Source: Planctomycetota bacterium (GTDB taxonomy: Bacteria > Planctomycetota > UBA1135 > UBA2386). Taken from it: DNA of 51,575 bases. The notes beneath the pieces were generated by a model. The model did no database searches. It was not told the DNA's origin and was given only the letters and a program-made list of their open reading frames with translations. Made by a program: the position numbers and the translations under genes. The stretch's first letter is position 1; each line of letters starts with the position of its first letter. The stretch lies in NCBI GenBank assembly GCA_014192625.1, contig BJHM01000028.1:1-51575 (forward strand), read 5' to 3'. Shown one piece after another: positions 34,964 to 43,877 of the stretch.

Positions 34964-35053
34964 GGTGGGATGGCAGAGCGGCCGAATGCGACGGTTTTGA
35001 AAACCGTTGTCGGGTAATTCCGACCGGGGGTTCGAATCCCTCTCCCACCGCCA
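34964..35053 (+). tRNA. tRNA-Ser (anticodon UGA), CCA encoded
   Basis: The acceptor stem pairs GGTGGGA (34964-34970) with TCCCACC (35043-35049), followed by G and an encoded CCA. The anticodon stem-loop is CGGTT-TTGAAAA-CCG-like with TGA as anticodon. A long variable arm (TGTCGGGTAATTCCGACC) marks a class II tRNA, and GGTTCGAATCC is the T loop. It reads UCN serine codons, chiefly UCA. Confidence 0.97.
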
Positions 35054-35163
35054 TTTTCAGCCAACGCACTCCTCAACAATTGCGAACGAAGCAACTAAAA
35101 CTCCGGTTCGCCGATGCGCGAACTTTCAAGCAACTCCGTCAGGAAAACCGATAGCACCGTCCG

Positions 35164-35640
35164 ATGTCCATGCCGCTCTCACGACCGCGCCAAAGCTGGC
35201 TTGCCGTGCTGATGTCCGGCCTTGCATGCCTCGTGCTTGCGTCGGGTATCGGACGGGCGCTGATCAAATGCACAGATAGTTGCGGCGAGAGCCACCTGAC
35301 GACCCATCACTACGGGGGCGAATGCGGGCATGCTAGTTTGCACGGCCTGGAACACGGCTCGGCGATTGCCGACACGACTGCGGCAGGTGCTACTGCGGCA
35401 GATCCATTGGCGAGTGATTTGGCGGGGCCGGGCAGATGCAAGGACACCATGCTGATCAGCGCTGCTGCAGCGCTACTTCGTGCTGACAAGGGCAACTTGC
35501 CGCCGCTGTCGAAAGCGCCCTCACTGCTCAGAACGAAACAAGACTACGCCGAGCAGCAGCACTGGATCTCTGTGCTTCCATACCCATCGCGCATCGAGAT
35601 CGGCAAAGCGATGCGCAGCAGAATCGTTCTGCGGATCTAG
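35164..35640 (+). CDS. Small His/Cys-rich exported protein at the head of a metal efflux operon
   Basis: A 158-residue protein with an N-terminal membrane helix or uncleaved signal (about residues 12-32). The part just outside carries many possible metal ligands: CTDSC, ESHLTTHHYGGECGH and LHGLEHG within residues about 36-67. The rest is low in complexity and ends in a basic segment. It starts about 580 bp upstream of the OMF gene of the RND operon and has the same orientation, so it may be a periplasmic metal sensor or chaperone of the CnrX/CusF kind, by position and residue content only. I do not recognise a family. Confidence 0.55.
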   Translation: MSMPLSRPRQSWLAVLMSGLACLVLASGIGRALIKCTDSCGESHLTTHHYGGECGHASLHGLEHGSAIADTTAAGATAADPLASDLAGPGRCKDTMLISAAAALLRADKGNLPPLSKAPSLLRTKQDYAEQQHWISVLPYPSRIEIGKAMRSRIVLRI

Positions 35641-35746
35641 CAAGTCGTACGACTGCGGCACGCAACGCAGCAACCGGGTGCATGCGCCAAAATAACCCTG
35701 CGCAACAGCACTTTCGATTTTCGCGCACCGACGAATCCGCTTTCCC

Positions 35747-37114
35747 ATGTCTCATTCTATCTGCCGACTTTCTGCCGTAGCACTGGCGCTGTTTGCCTGT
35801 TGCTGCACCACCTATGAGCCCGCGCCGGTCGACTTGGCGGCCCACGCCAAAGCCTTCGCCGCACGACTGCCGGAGGCTGCCGAAATCCGCGCCTTCCTCA
35901 ACACGCTGGCAGAACGCTTTCCCGAAGCGGTGCCATTTGATGCTTCGGATGGCCTGTCGCTCGCTGAAGGCCGATTGCTGGCGCTGTTGTTTGAGCCTGG
36001 TGCCCGCACGCAGCGCGCCCGCGCACTGGTGACCGCGGCAGGGCGCGACGAGAGCGGGCGCTTTCGCGACCCAGAAATCAGCAGCGACGTCGCGCGCATT
36101 CTCGAGTCTGTTACCTATCCTTGGCTCGCCGCTTCGGCGATTGGCATCACGATCCCGCTCACCGGCCGCCACGGCCTCGAACGCGCACTCGCCACCAGCG
36201 AACACCAACAGAGCCTGATTGCTGCGCGAATCGCCGAAGCACACGCCATCGACGCGCTCGAGGCGGCCTGGATCCTCAGGTCCGCTTCGCAGCAACGACT
36301 CGGGCTGCTGCGCCAGCTGCTAGCTCGCGTCCGCGAACTGGAGGCATTGGCGCAACGCCTTCAGGCAAGCGGTCAACTGACGACGCTCGGTGCACGCGCA
36401 TTCTCACTCGAGCGAATCGCCCGCGAAGCCGAACTCGATCGAGCCGCAGCTGCTTTGGAGGAAGCACAGCTCGCCGTGCTCCTTGCCATGGGACTGCCAC
36501 CGACGGCACACATCGAACTGCAATTCCAGTTGCAGGTCGAACCACGCGTCGACGCAGCGCACACAGAAGCAGCACTATCCACAGGGCCGCGTCTCGCGGC
36601 TTTTCACGCAGCACATGACAGCGCCGAGCACGCGCTCGAACTCGCTGTCGATCAACAATGGCCACAGCTAACGCTGCTGCCTGGGTTCCGTGAAGAAGAT
36701 GCGCAACCGCGTGCCGCGCTCGGCTTCGTAATGCCGCTACCGATCTGGAACCGCAATGCGCGCGCAATCGCCGAGGCCAGTGCCACCCGGCTAGCAGCCA
36801 AAGAACAACTCCAGATCGCACTCGAAACAAGCCAGCACGAACTCGCCACAGCAGACGTCCGCTGCAGGGCTGCGCGCGCGCAACAGCAGCGGATTGTGCG
36901 CGATCTCTTGCCGCTCGCAGAACAACAGGTCGCCGAAGGTAGGCAGCTCGCCAATCGCGGCCAAGTGGATCCGCTGATGCTGTTGGATGCGCTGCTTCGC
37001 GACCACAATGCACGACTGCTGGCCCTTGAGACTGCAACCACGGCAACGCTCACCGAGATCGCTCGCAATTCGCTGTTCTGGCCCATGCTCGCCGTCGGCG
37101 AGGAGACCCGATGA
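35747..37114 (+). CDS. TolC/CzcC-like outer membrane efflux lipoprotein
   Basis: A 455-residue outer membrane factor with a lipoprotein signal (ALALFACCCTTYEP). The two OEP repeats, each with long alpha-helices, are visible at about 130-260 (TSEHQQSLIAARIAEAHAI, RELEALAQRLQASGQLT) and about 290-440 (AELD, IAEASATRLAAKEQLQIAL, EGRQLANRGQ). It should form the outer membrane channel for the RND pump encoded by the two genes that follow; its end overlaps the next start by 4 bp (ATGATG/TGA). In CzcC-type proteins the LPIWNRNxxxIA motif is typical and is present here (LPIWNRNARAIAEAS). Confidence 0.85.
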   Translation: MSHSICRLSAVALALFACCCTTYEPAPVDLAAHAKAFAARLPEAAEIRAFLNTLAERFPEAVPFDASDGLSLAEGRLLALLFEPGARTQRARALVTAAGRDESGRFRDPEISSDVARILESVTYPWLAASAIGITIPLTGRHGLERALATSEHQQSLIAARIAEAHAIDALEAAWILRSASQQRLGLLRQLLARVRELEALAQRLQASGQLTTLGARAFSLERIAREAELDRAAAALEEAQLAVLLAMGLPPTAHIELQFQLQVEPRVDAAHTEAALSTGPRLAAFHAAHDSAEHALELAVDQQWPQLTLLPGFREEDAQPRAALGFVMPLPIWNRNARAIAEASATRLAAKEQLQIALETSQHELATADVRCRAARAQQQRIVRDLLPLAEQQVAEGRQLANRGQVDPLMLLDALLRDHNARLLALETATTATLTEIARNSLFWPMLAVGEETR

Positions 37115-38529
37115 TGCCCAACCCTCGCAACTTTCTACTTACGATTTTTGTGCTACTTGGTGGCTGTCAACCCGACATTGCTAACGACTTGGGGGGCGCG
37201 CCAGAGCACACCGCGATGTCAACCAACCGCATCGCGATACCACCACTCGTGCGGCAGAACCTGGGCATCACATTCATCCGCCCCGAACGCCGGCGCGTTG
37301 CAGCCACAATCCGAATGCCTGGCCAATTCCAGCAAATTCCGGGCACGCGGCACGAATACCACACCCCATTCGCCGGGCGCGTAGAGCCAGCAGTAGCGCA
37401 TCTGCAAGTGGTGACCAAGGGGATGGTGCTCTACCACATTGATGCTCCCGCCTGGCGGCAAGCACAGCGCGAGCTAAGCGAACTGATGGCAATCATCAGC
37501 GTGAAACAGGCGCGCAAAGACTCCATGCAGCCACTGCGAGAAGCGCACGAGCGCCACGAGCAGAGCCTGCGTGCAGCACTCGAAATCACGGCTGCGCGCC
37601 TGTTAGTCTTGGATGACTTACAGAAGGACATCGGCGGGCAAGCCAATGAACTCGCTGCAGTGCGCCTGAAGCAAGCCGAACTGCGCGCGCAATTGGCCGA
37701 GGTGGAAGAGAAGGACGTTGAGTTGTCTGCCAGCGCTATAGAACTCGATGCCAGCCTCGCCGCAGCAAAGGAACGGAGCCACTTGATGCTGTCCTCGGCA
37801 GCGGCCATGACGGGCATGCCGGAGGCCCAGCTTGGCATAAAGGGTGACGGAGCGGACGGCGTGCCCGCATGGCGCGACCTCGTGCAACTATCGGTCTATG
37901 CGACAGCAAATGGCGTGGTCGACGAACTCGCCGTAGCAAATGGTGCCCATCTCAATGACGGCGGCCTCGTGCTCTCGGTGCGCGATCCGCTGCAACTGCG
38001 ATTCCAGGCACGCGGACTGCAGAGCGATTTGCCGCGGCTGCGCGAGGGCCAACCCGTTCGCATCCTGCTCGCCAGTAGAAGCACGAGCTCGATCGAAAGT
38101 GCGACCTTTGCAACCGGCACCCTTCGGTTTGGCGCGAGTGCCGACCCACTGATGCGCTCTATCGAACTTTTTGGCCAACTTGCACAGGTGCCCGAGAGTG
38201 CGCGCGAGGGCATCGCGGGCTTTCTAGAAGTCGAGACCGAGAGCAGCTCTGCTAGCGGACTCGCAATCCCGTCCGCTTGCATAATGACGGACGGACTTCA
38301 GCGCGTGCTGTTTCGCCGCGACCCCAAGAATCCGGACCAGGTGATCCGCTGCGAAGCGGACCTCGGGATCGACGACGGCCGCTGGACCGATCAGAAAAGT
38401 GGCCTCAATGACAACGATGAGATCGTGCTTGCCGGCGCATACGAACTGATGCTCGCGAGTTCGGGAGCGGCACAGAAGGGCGGCCACTTTCACTCCGACG
38501 GCACGTTCCATCAAGAGGCGGGTAAGTAG
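37111..38529 (+). CDS. RND efflux periplasmic adaptor (membrane fusion protein, CzcB/CusB-like)
   Basis: A 472-residue adaptor with a lipoprotein signal (FVLLGGCQPD). The lipoyl/barrel-sandwich halves are split around a long helical hairpin (about 110-230, with QAQRELSELMAI and ELDASLAAAKERSHLM). The second half has VYATANGVVDELAVANGAHLNDGG, typical of the lipoyl half motif, followed by the beta-barrel and membrane-proximal domains (about 280-450). The C terminus is His-bearing (GGHFHSDGTFH), which fits metal binding. The gene overlaps the preceding OMF gene and stands 4 bp before the pump gene. Confidence 0.85.
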   Translation: MMPNPRNFLLTIFVLLGGCQPDIANDLGGAPEHTAMSTNRIAIPPLVRQNLGITFIRPERRRVAATIRMPGQFQQIPGTRHEYHTPFAGRVEPAVAHLQVVTKGMVLYHIDAPAWRQAQRELSELMAIISVKQARKDSMQPLREAHERHEQSLRAALEITAARLLVLDDLQKDIGGQANELAAVRLKQAELRAQLAEVEEKDVELSASAIELDASLAAAKERSHLMLSSAAAMTGMPEAQLGIKGDGADGVPAWRDLVQLSVYATANGVVDELAVANGAHLNDGGLVLSVRDPLQLRFQARGLQSDLPRLREGQPVRILLASRSTSSIESATFATGTLRFGASADPLMRSIELFGQLAQVPESAREGIAGFLEVETESSSASGLAIPSACIMTDGLQRVLFRRDPKNPDQVIRCEADLGIDDGRWTDQKSGLNDNDEIVLAGAYELMLASSGAAQKGGHFHSDGTFHQEAGK

Positions 38530-38533
38530 CGCG

Positions 38534-41500
38534 ATGTTCCGCTCGCTCATCACCTGGTCGGTACAACGACCCGCGATCGTTCTCGTGCTCTCGGCTTTGC
38601 TTTTGGTGCTCGCCATTTCACAACTGGCGCGCATGCCAGTCGACGTGTTTCCTGAGCTCAATGCGCCAACCGTCGTAACGCTGACTGAAGCGCAAGGGCT
38701 CGCGGCCGACGAGGTCGAGCAGAACATCACGTTCCCGATCGAAAGCGCCATGAGCGGCCTGCCGGGCATACGGCGCATCCGCAGTTCGAGCGCGATCGGA
38801 CTGTCGATCATCTGGGTCGAGTTTGACTGGGGCGAAGACATCTACCGAGCGCGAACGCTGGTCGCAGAGAAACTCGCTTCGGTGCGCAGCAGCCTGCCTG
38901 CCGAGGCACATGCCGAGATCACGCCGATCACGTCGATCACCGGCGAGATCCTGCTGCTGTCGCTCACTTCGCCAGATGGCTCGCGCTCACCGATGGAACT
39001 GCGCAGCTTCGCCGAGTTTGAGCTCCGCAATCAGTTGCTTGCGGTGCCGGGTGTCGCCCAGGTCGTAGCGATTGGTGGCGAGCTGCCCGAATACCAAGTC
39101 CGAGTGCGGCAGGACCGCTTGCTGCTGCACGGGCTATCGATTGCCGAGGTCGTAGATGCCGCCCGCGCAGCGCACAGCACCGCGGGTGCTGGCTACCTCC
39201 CCGACGTTCATGGACTGGAACTGCCAGTGCGCCAGACTGGCCGCGTGCGCTCGGTAGCTGATATCGAACGGACGATCGTGCGCTATCGCCTTGGCCATTC
39301 GATCACCATCGGCGACGTCGCTACGGTGCTCAAAGGGCCCGCTCAGAAGCGCGGCACCGGATCCGAGAACGGCCATCCTGCCGTGGTGCTGTCCGTGCAA
39401 AAATCGCCGGGCACCAACACGCTGCAACTCACCAGCGACATCGATCGGGCGATCGACCAAGCCAGCATGTCGATGCAAAAAGGCATCGCGATCAATCGAC
39501 ACGCGATGCGGCAGGCGGACTTCATCGAAAACTCCGTCCGCAACCTGCTTACTGTGCTGCGCGATGCGGCGCTACTCATCTTCGTGATCGTCGTGCTGTT
39601 CCTGCTCGACGTCAGGATAACCTTCATCACACTGGTTGCATTGCCGCTCAGCCTTGCTGTGGCACTGCTTTCATTGCACGCGCTCGGCCTCACCATCAAT
39701 GTGATGACACTGGGTGGGCTCGCAGTGGCGATTGGCGGGCTGGTGGACGACGCAATCATCGATGTCGAGAACGTGGTGCGTCGCTTGCGCAGCAACTCAC
39801 GGTTGGCTGAAAGTGAGCGCCCAGACCTGCCGACAACGGTGCTTGCCGCGAGTAATGAAATCCGGCAGCCGATGGTGTTTGCGACGCTGGTGATCGTTTT
39901 GGTGTGCGTGCCGTTGCTATTTCTGCAAGGGCTCGAAGGCCGGTTTTTCCGTCCGCTCGGCGTGGCCTACATCGTCTCCACGCTGGCCTCGTTGCTGGTT
40001 GCACTCACGGTCACGCCTGCAATGTGCCGCTGCATGCTCGGTCACATGAGCCGCGCTCACCATCGCGGCGACAGCTTCGTAGTGCGCGCACTCAGCGCCG
40101 CATACGCGCCAATGCTGCGCTGGTCGCTGCGCCACAAAAAGCCGCTGCTGCTCGCTGGCGCGCTGCTCACTGCAGGCAGCATCGCACTCGGCAGCACCTT
40201 CGGCTCAAGCTTCCTTCCCCCCTTCCACGAGGGTTCGCTCACGGTTTTCGTGATGGCCCCGCCGGGCACTTCGCTCAATGAAAGTGATCGCCTAGCACTC
40301 GGCATTGAACAGCGGCTCGCTCGGATCCCCGGCGTGCGAGCGGTCGTCCGCCGCACTGGCCGCGCCGAACGTGACGAACACGCCGAACCGGCGAGCAGCA
40401 GTGAGCTCGACGTGTCACTCTTGCCTTCGCAAAATCAGCAACGTGTCCGAAGGGACATCGACGCAGTGCTCGCCGGGGTGCCGATGGTCACCACCAGCAT
40501 CGGTCAGCCCATCGAACACCGGCTCTCCCACATGATGTCTGGCACGCCAGCCGAGATTGCAATCGTGATCCAGGGCGATGATCTGTCTGTGCTACGCAAG
40601 CTCGCGAAGCAGATCGAAGCCGAACTGCAGAGCATCCCAGGCACGCGCGACGTAGTTGCGAACCGCGAAGTGCTCGTGACTTCGCTGCCGGTGCGCTACC
40701 GCCACGAAGACCTCGCCGCCTGCGGCCTCACGCCAGCACTCGCGGCCGAACAAGTGCAAATGGCGCTGATGGGAACGACCGTGGCCACCATCAGCGAAGG
40801 GGTGCAGCGCTACGCCCTTTCGGTTCGCCTGCACGAGGACGAATGCCAGAGCAGCGAAGACCTGGGCAACTTGCACTTGCGCACGCTGAGCGGCGGCACG
40901 GTGCGACTGCGCGATGTCGCAGACCTTGGCATTGAACGAACCTCCAACCTGATCACGCGCGAAAACGGCCGGCGCAAGGCGGTGATCTCGTGCAACACCG
41001 CCGACGGCTTCAACCTTGGCCAGTTGGTCACCGCCGTGCGAGCGCGAATCGAACCCATGGCTCAAAAGGTTTTATGCACGGTGCAGTTTGGCGGGCAGTT
41101 TGAAGCCCAACAGTCGGCGAGCCACTCGATCCTGTGGCTCTCCAGCTTCGCGCTCGGCGGGATGCTGCTACTGATTCAAATGGCACTGGGCTCATTCCGC
41201 GCCGCAGCAGTGGTGATGCTCAATCTGCCGCTCGCTCTGATCGGCGGCATCGGCGCGATCTACTTGACCGAGTCCCCGGCCCTCATTTCCAACACCCTGG
41301 CCCTATTTGGCCTCGGCTCAGCGCGCTACCAGGCGCCGGTGATCTCGATCGCAAGCATGATCGGCTTTATCACTCTGTTTGGCATCGCCGTGCGCAACGG
41401 CATCCTGCTAGTACGCTACTACCTCGATCTGTTGCAACAAGGCGTGCCGCTCGAGCAAGCGGTGGTGCGGGGCGCGATGGAACGCATGGTGCCGATCCTC

Positions 41501-41719
41501 ATGACCGCGCTTACTGCCGCACTCGGGCTACTGCCGCTGGTGCTGGCAGCGGGCGAACCTGGCAGCGAGCTGCTTGCACCGCTGTCAATCGTCGTGCTCT
41601 TTGGCCTCGTGTCATCGACCCTGCTCAATTTGCTGCTCGTGCCGGCCGGTTTTTTGCTGAGCTATCAATCGCGGGTAACAGCCACCCGCACCGCGACTCA
41701 TCCAATCGAACTGCCATGA
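38534..41719 (+). CDS. RND heavy-metal efflux pump (CzcA/CusA-like)
   Basis: A 1061-residue inner membrane proton/cation antiporter. The start MFRSLITWSVQRP is canonical, followed by MPVDVFPELNAPTVVT, typical of the heavy-metal efflux branch. The proton relay segment of TM4 is AIGGLVDDAIIDVENV (about 399-414), with the Asp pair that marks HME transporters. Porter subdomains follow each first TM of the two halves, and TM helices 7-12 end near residue 1050. It should drive export of divalent or monovalent metal cations together with the two preceding proteins. The metal cannot be told; Cu/Ag-type methionine triads were not identified by eye. Confidence 0.92.
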   Translation: MFRSLITWSVQRPAIVLVLSALLLVLAISQLARMPVDVFPELNAPTVVTLTEAQGLAADEVEQNITFPIESAMSGLPGIRRIRSSSAIGLSIIWVEFDWGEDIYRARTLVAEKLASVRSSLPAEAHAEITPITSITGEILLLSLTSPDGSRSPMELRSFAEFELRNQLLAVPGVAQVVAIGGELPEYQVRVRQDRLLLHGLSIAEVVDAARAAHSTAGAGYLPDVHGLELPVRQTGRVRSVADIERTIVRYRLGHSITIGDVATVLKGPAQKRGTGSENGHPAVVLSVQKSPGTNTLQLTSDIDRAIDQASMSMQKGIAINRHAMRQADFIENSVRNLLTVLRDAALLIFVIVVLFLLDVRITFITLVALPLSLAVALLSLHALGLTINVMTLGGLAVAIGGLVDDAIIDVENVVRRLRSNSRLAESERPDLPTTVLAASNEIRQPMVFATLVIVLVCVPLLFLQGLEGRFFRPLGVAYIVSTLASLLVALTVTPAMCRCMLGHMSRAHHRGDSFVVRALSAAYAPMLRWSLRHKKPLLLAGALLTAGSIALGSTFGSSFLPPFHEGSLTVFVMAPPGTSLNESDRLALGIEQRLARIPGVRAVVRRTGRAERDEHAEPASSSELDVSLLPSQNQQRVRRDIDAVLAGVPMVTTSIGQPIEHRLSHMMSGTPAEIAIVIQGDDLSVLRKLAKQIEAELQSIPGTRDVVANREVLVTSLPVRYRHEDLAACGLTPALAAEQVQMALMGTTVATISEGVQRYALSVRLHEDECQSSEDLGNLHLRTLSGGTVRLRDVADLGIERTSNLITRENGRRKAVISCNTADGFNLGQLVTAVRARIEPMAQKVLCTVQFGGQFEAQQSASHSILWLSSFALGGMLLLIQMALGSFRAAAVVMLNLPLALIGGIGAIYLTESPALISNTLALFGLGSARYQAPVISIASMIGFITLFGIAVRNGILLVRYYLDLLQQGVPLEQAVVRGAMERMVPILMTALTAALGLLPLVLAAGEPGSELLAPLSIVVLFGLVSSTLLNLLLVPAGFLLSYQSRVTATRTATHPIELP

Positions 41720-42150
41720 CTAAAAGCCCTTTCTTGCTGTCTCTCGCCCTGGTCCTCGCCGCGTGCAACCGCGCAGAACCCACAAAACTTCCCGCTGCGC
41801 AAAGCAGCGAACAGACCACCGCAACCGAGCATGGCCACACGATGCACCTGGATCTCGGCCAGTTGCAGTTAGGCGCGTACACGCTGCAGGTCTTTCAAGT
41901 GGCACCTGTTGAGGCCGGCAAAGAAGCTGACTTTGACCTCGAATTTGCGCCGCAAAAGCCATTGCCAGAAAACGTGCGTGGCTGGATCGGCAACGAAACA
42001 GGTGCCGGCTCGCGCAAGGTTCGCTTTCTGAACGAGACCGCATCTCGCATGCATGGCCACCCCGAGTCGCCTGACAACCTCGCCAGCGATGCCAAGTTCT
42101 GGATTGATATCGAGGGTGCAGGCAAGGGCTTTGTGACTCCAAAGCGTTGA
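41716..42150 (+). CDS. Small lipoprotein coupled to the metal efflux pump
   Basis: A 144-residue lipoprotein (LVLAACNRAE) whose ATG overlaps the stop of the pump gene (ATGA). A His/Met segment (EHGHTMHLDLG) follows the anchor, and a second His-Met-His cluster (RMHGHPES) lies near residue 115. The beta-rich middle part resembles small periplasmic proteins linked to RND metal pumps. It probably binds or delivers the exported metal in the periplasm, by inference from position. No named family is recognised. Confidence 0.65.
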   Translation: MTKSPFLLSLALVLAACNRAEPTKLPAAQSSEQTTATEHGHTMHLDLGQLQLGAYTLQVFQVAPVEAGKEADFDLEFAPQKPLPENVRGWIGNETGAGSRKVRFLNETASRMHGHPESPDNLASDAKFWIDIEGAGKGFVTPKR

Positions 42151-42392
42151 CCCGCAATGAGCCGCCCGTGTTTGCAGGGGGCTTTGGATCAAGTGAGTCG
42201 GGTAAACAGCAGGGTTGTAAATACGGACAGAAGGCACATCGCTAGTAAGATTGATCGCTGAGCAATTGTGCTCAAAAAAACAACACTCTGCCGTTTGCCG
42301 ATGCCCATGCCACCATCGGGAGTTCAGGTAGCCCCCAGCCTTGCGCCGATAAAAACTGGCACTCTGATTTCGGTGCTTGCCAGTTCTCCACG

Positions 42393-43877
42393 ATGCTTCC
42401 ACGCAGCCAACACCTGACGACCATCCTGCGGCTCTCGCTGTGTGGCGTTTGTCTGATCGCAGCGTTCACGGCCTACACGTTTGACCGGCAGCCCGAGCAA
42501 ATCGCGCGCATCGAGTCTTGGCTTTTCCGCAAGCTCACCGACCCGAGGCAGGTGCGATTCGACGCGGCACTGGCCGAGCCGGATGGCAAAAAAGCGGTGC
42601 GCATGATGGAGCAGTGGACTGAGGACGAAGCGCAGTGCCTTCGCCAAGATCATTTAGCGGACAAAGTGCAGAGCGCCTACCAATGGCTGAGCCATGCGGC
42701 GGAATCGCGCGATGACCTTCCCCAGGCAACCTACTGGATGGAGCGCTGGCTCGAATTCGAAGACCTCAGTATTATTCCGCAGGCCCGCTACGCCGAACTT
42801 TTGTGCCGGCACCAGCAGCTGCGCAAAAAAGGCATTGAGATCCTGCAGGGCATGGTGCTGCGCTACCCGTATCACCCAGAGCCCGCCATCAATCTGGTGA
42901 ATGCGCTACTGCTAGAAAACCGCCCCGCGGATGCGTGGCAGGTAGTGCGCGACAACTACACCGCGATCCGCTCCAATCTATGCACCGTGCTCTGGGATAT
43001 CGGCGATGGCTTCGATTACGAAAGTCGTCGTTCCACGATTCTAGAAGTAATCGAGAATGGCACGCTGCGCATCGGCTTTTCGATCGCCGAGGCCTGCACC
43101 GGCATCGAACTTCGTCTGCCGCCGTTCTTGACGGCGCTGCTGTCTGAGCCAAGCATCACCTGGGCAACCGAGGCCAGTAGCGCGCCGCTCAACCTCTGCG
43201 ATCCCAAGTTGCAATCGCGCACCGGCGTGCAGTTAGAACTCAACGAAATTGAGTTCAACATGGGGCGACTTCGCTGCGATGGCGGCAGCACGCCAGTGAT
43301 CCGACTGAAGTTGCCGGCAAAATCAATTCCCGGCACCGCGTTCGAGTTCCGAGCACAACTGCAGCAATTGCCGACGCGCGCACTGATGTCACCACTCCGC
43401 AAGGATGAGTTTGCCGAACTCGTCACGGTGCTCACAAACCGGGGAGAGACTGAGAATGTAGCCCTGCTGCGCCGCTTTCGGGCACTAGCCACGGCGGAAG
43501 ATAACTTTGAACTATTCTGGCACAAAGAGGGCTCCGAATTTGGCGCCGACCGCAGCGCGCAAACGCCCGTCGCCCTATGGCCTGAAAATGACAAGGTGCG
43601 CTTCGTAGCCGAATTTACGCCGCAGGCCGAAGCGGCGGATTTGCGGTTCGATCTACCAGGCGGACTTGGCATCGCCTTTACAATAGAAACCGTCACGACC
43701 ACAGTTTCCGGCGTGCGCACTGAGGTGCAAAAGCAATCGCTGTCGATCCTTTCGACCAACGACCTCACCTTCAGCGATGACCAGTTTTTAGTTACCGGCA
43801 ATGACCCGTACATCATCGCCCGATTGCCGGTTCAGGTTGCCTTCGATCAGGTCCGAATCGAAGGGACGGTTCAATGA
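42393..43877 (+). CDS. Membrane-anchored TPR-like protein heading the CotH-VTC cluster
   Basis: A 494-residue protein from ATG 42393 with one N-terminal hydrophobic helix (about 10-28). Residues about 55-200 are helical and repeat-like (TYWMERWLEFEDLS, ILQGMVLRYPYHPEPAINLVNALL), consistent with TPR-type repeats. Residues about 210-490 are beta-rich, with several strands and no catalytic motif seen. The stop overlaps the start of the CotH gene (ATGA), so its product is made with CotH, probably at the envelope. I do not recognise a named family; it is probably the scaffold or binding partner of the CotH protein. Confidence 0.6.
   Translation: MLPRSQHLTTILRLSLCGVCLIAAFTAYTFDRQPEQIARIESWLFRKLTDPRQVRFDAALAEPDGKKAVRMMEQWTEDEAQCLRQDHLADKVQSAYQWLSHAAESRDDLPQATYWMERWLEFEDLSIIPQARYAELLCRHQQLRKKGIEILQGMVLRYPYHPEPAINLVNALLLENRPADAWQVVRDNYTAIRSNLCTVLWDIGDGFDYESRRSTILEVIENGTLRIGFSIAEACTGIELRLPPFLTALLSEPSITWATEASSAPLNLCDPKLQSRTGVQLELNEIEFNMGRLRCDGGSTPVIRLKLPAKSIPGTAFEFRAQLQQLPTRALMSPLRKDEFAELVTVLTNRGETENVALLRRFRALATAEDNFELFWHKEGSEFGADRSAQTPVALWPENDKVRFVAEFTPQAEAADLRFDLPGGLGIAFTIETVTTTVSGVRTEVQKQSLSILSTNDLTFSDDQFLVTGNDPYIIARLPVQVAFDQVRIEGTVQ

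Noticed and set aside
41134-41715. Upstream extension of the small lipoprotein frame
   Set aside because: It overlaps the pump gene in another frame, and the lipoprotein signal begins at ATG 41716.
42151-42392. Small gene between the metal operon and the CotH cluster
   Set aside because: No frame with a ribosome binding site or protein-like sequence is visible; probably promoter and leader of the cluster.
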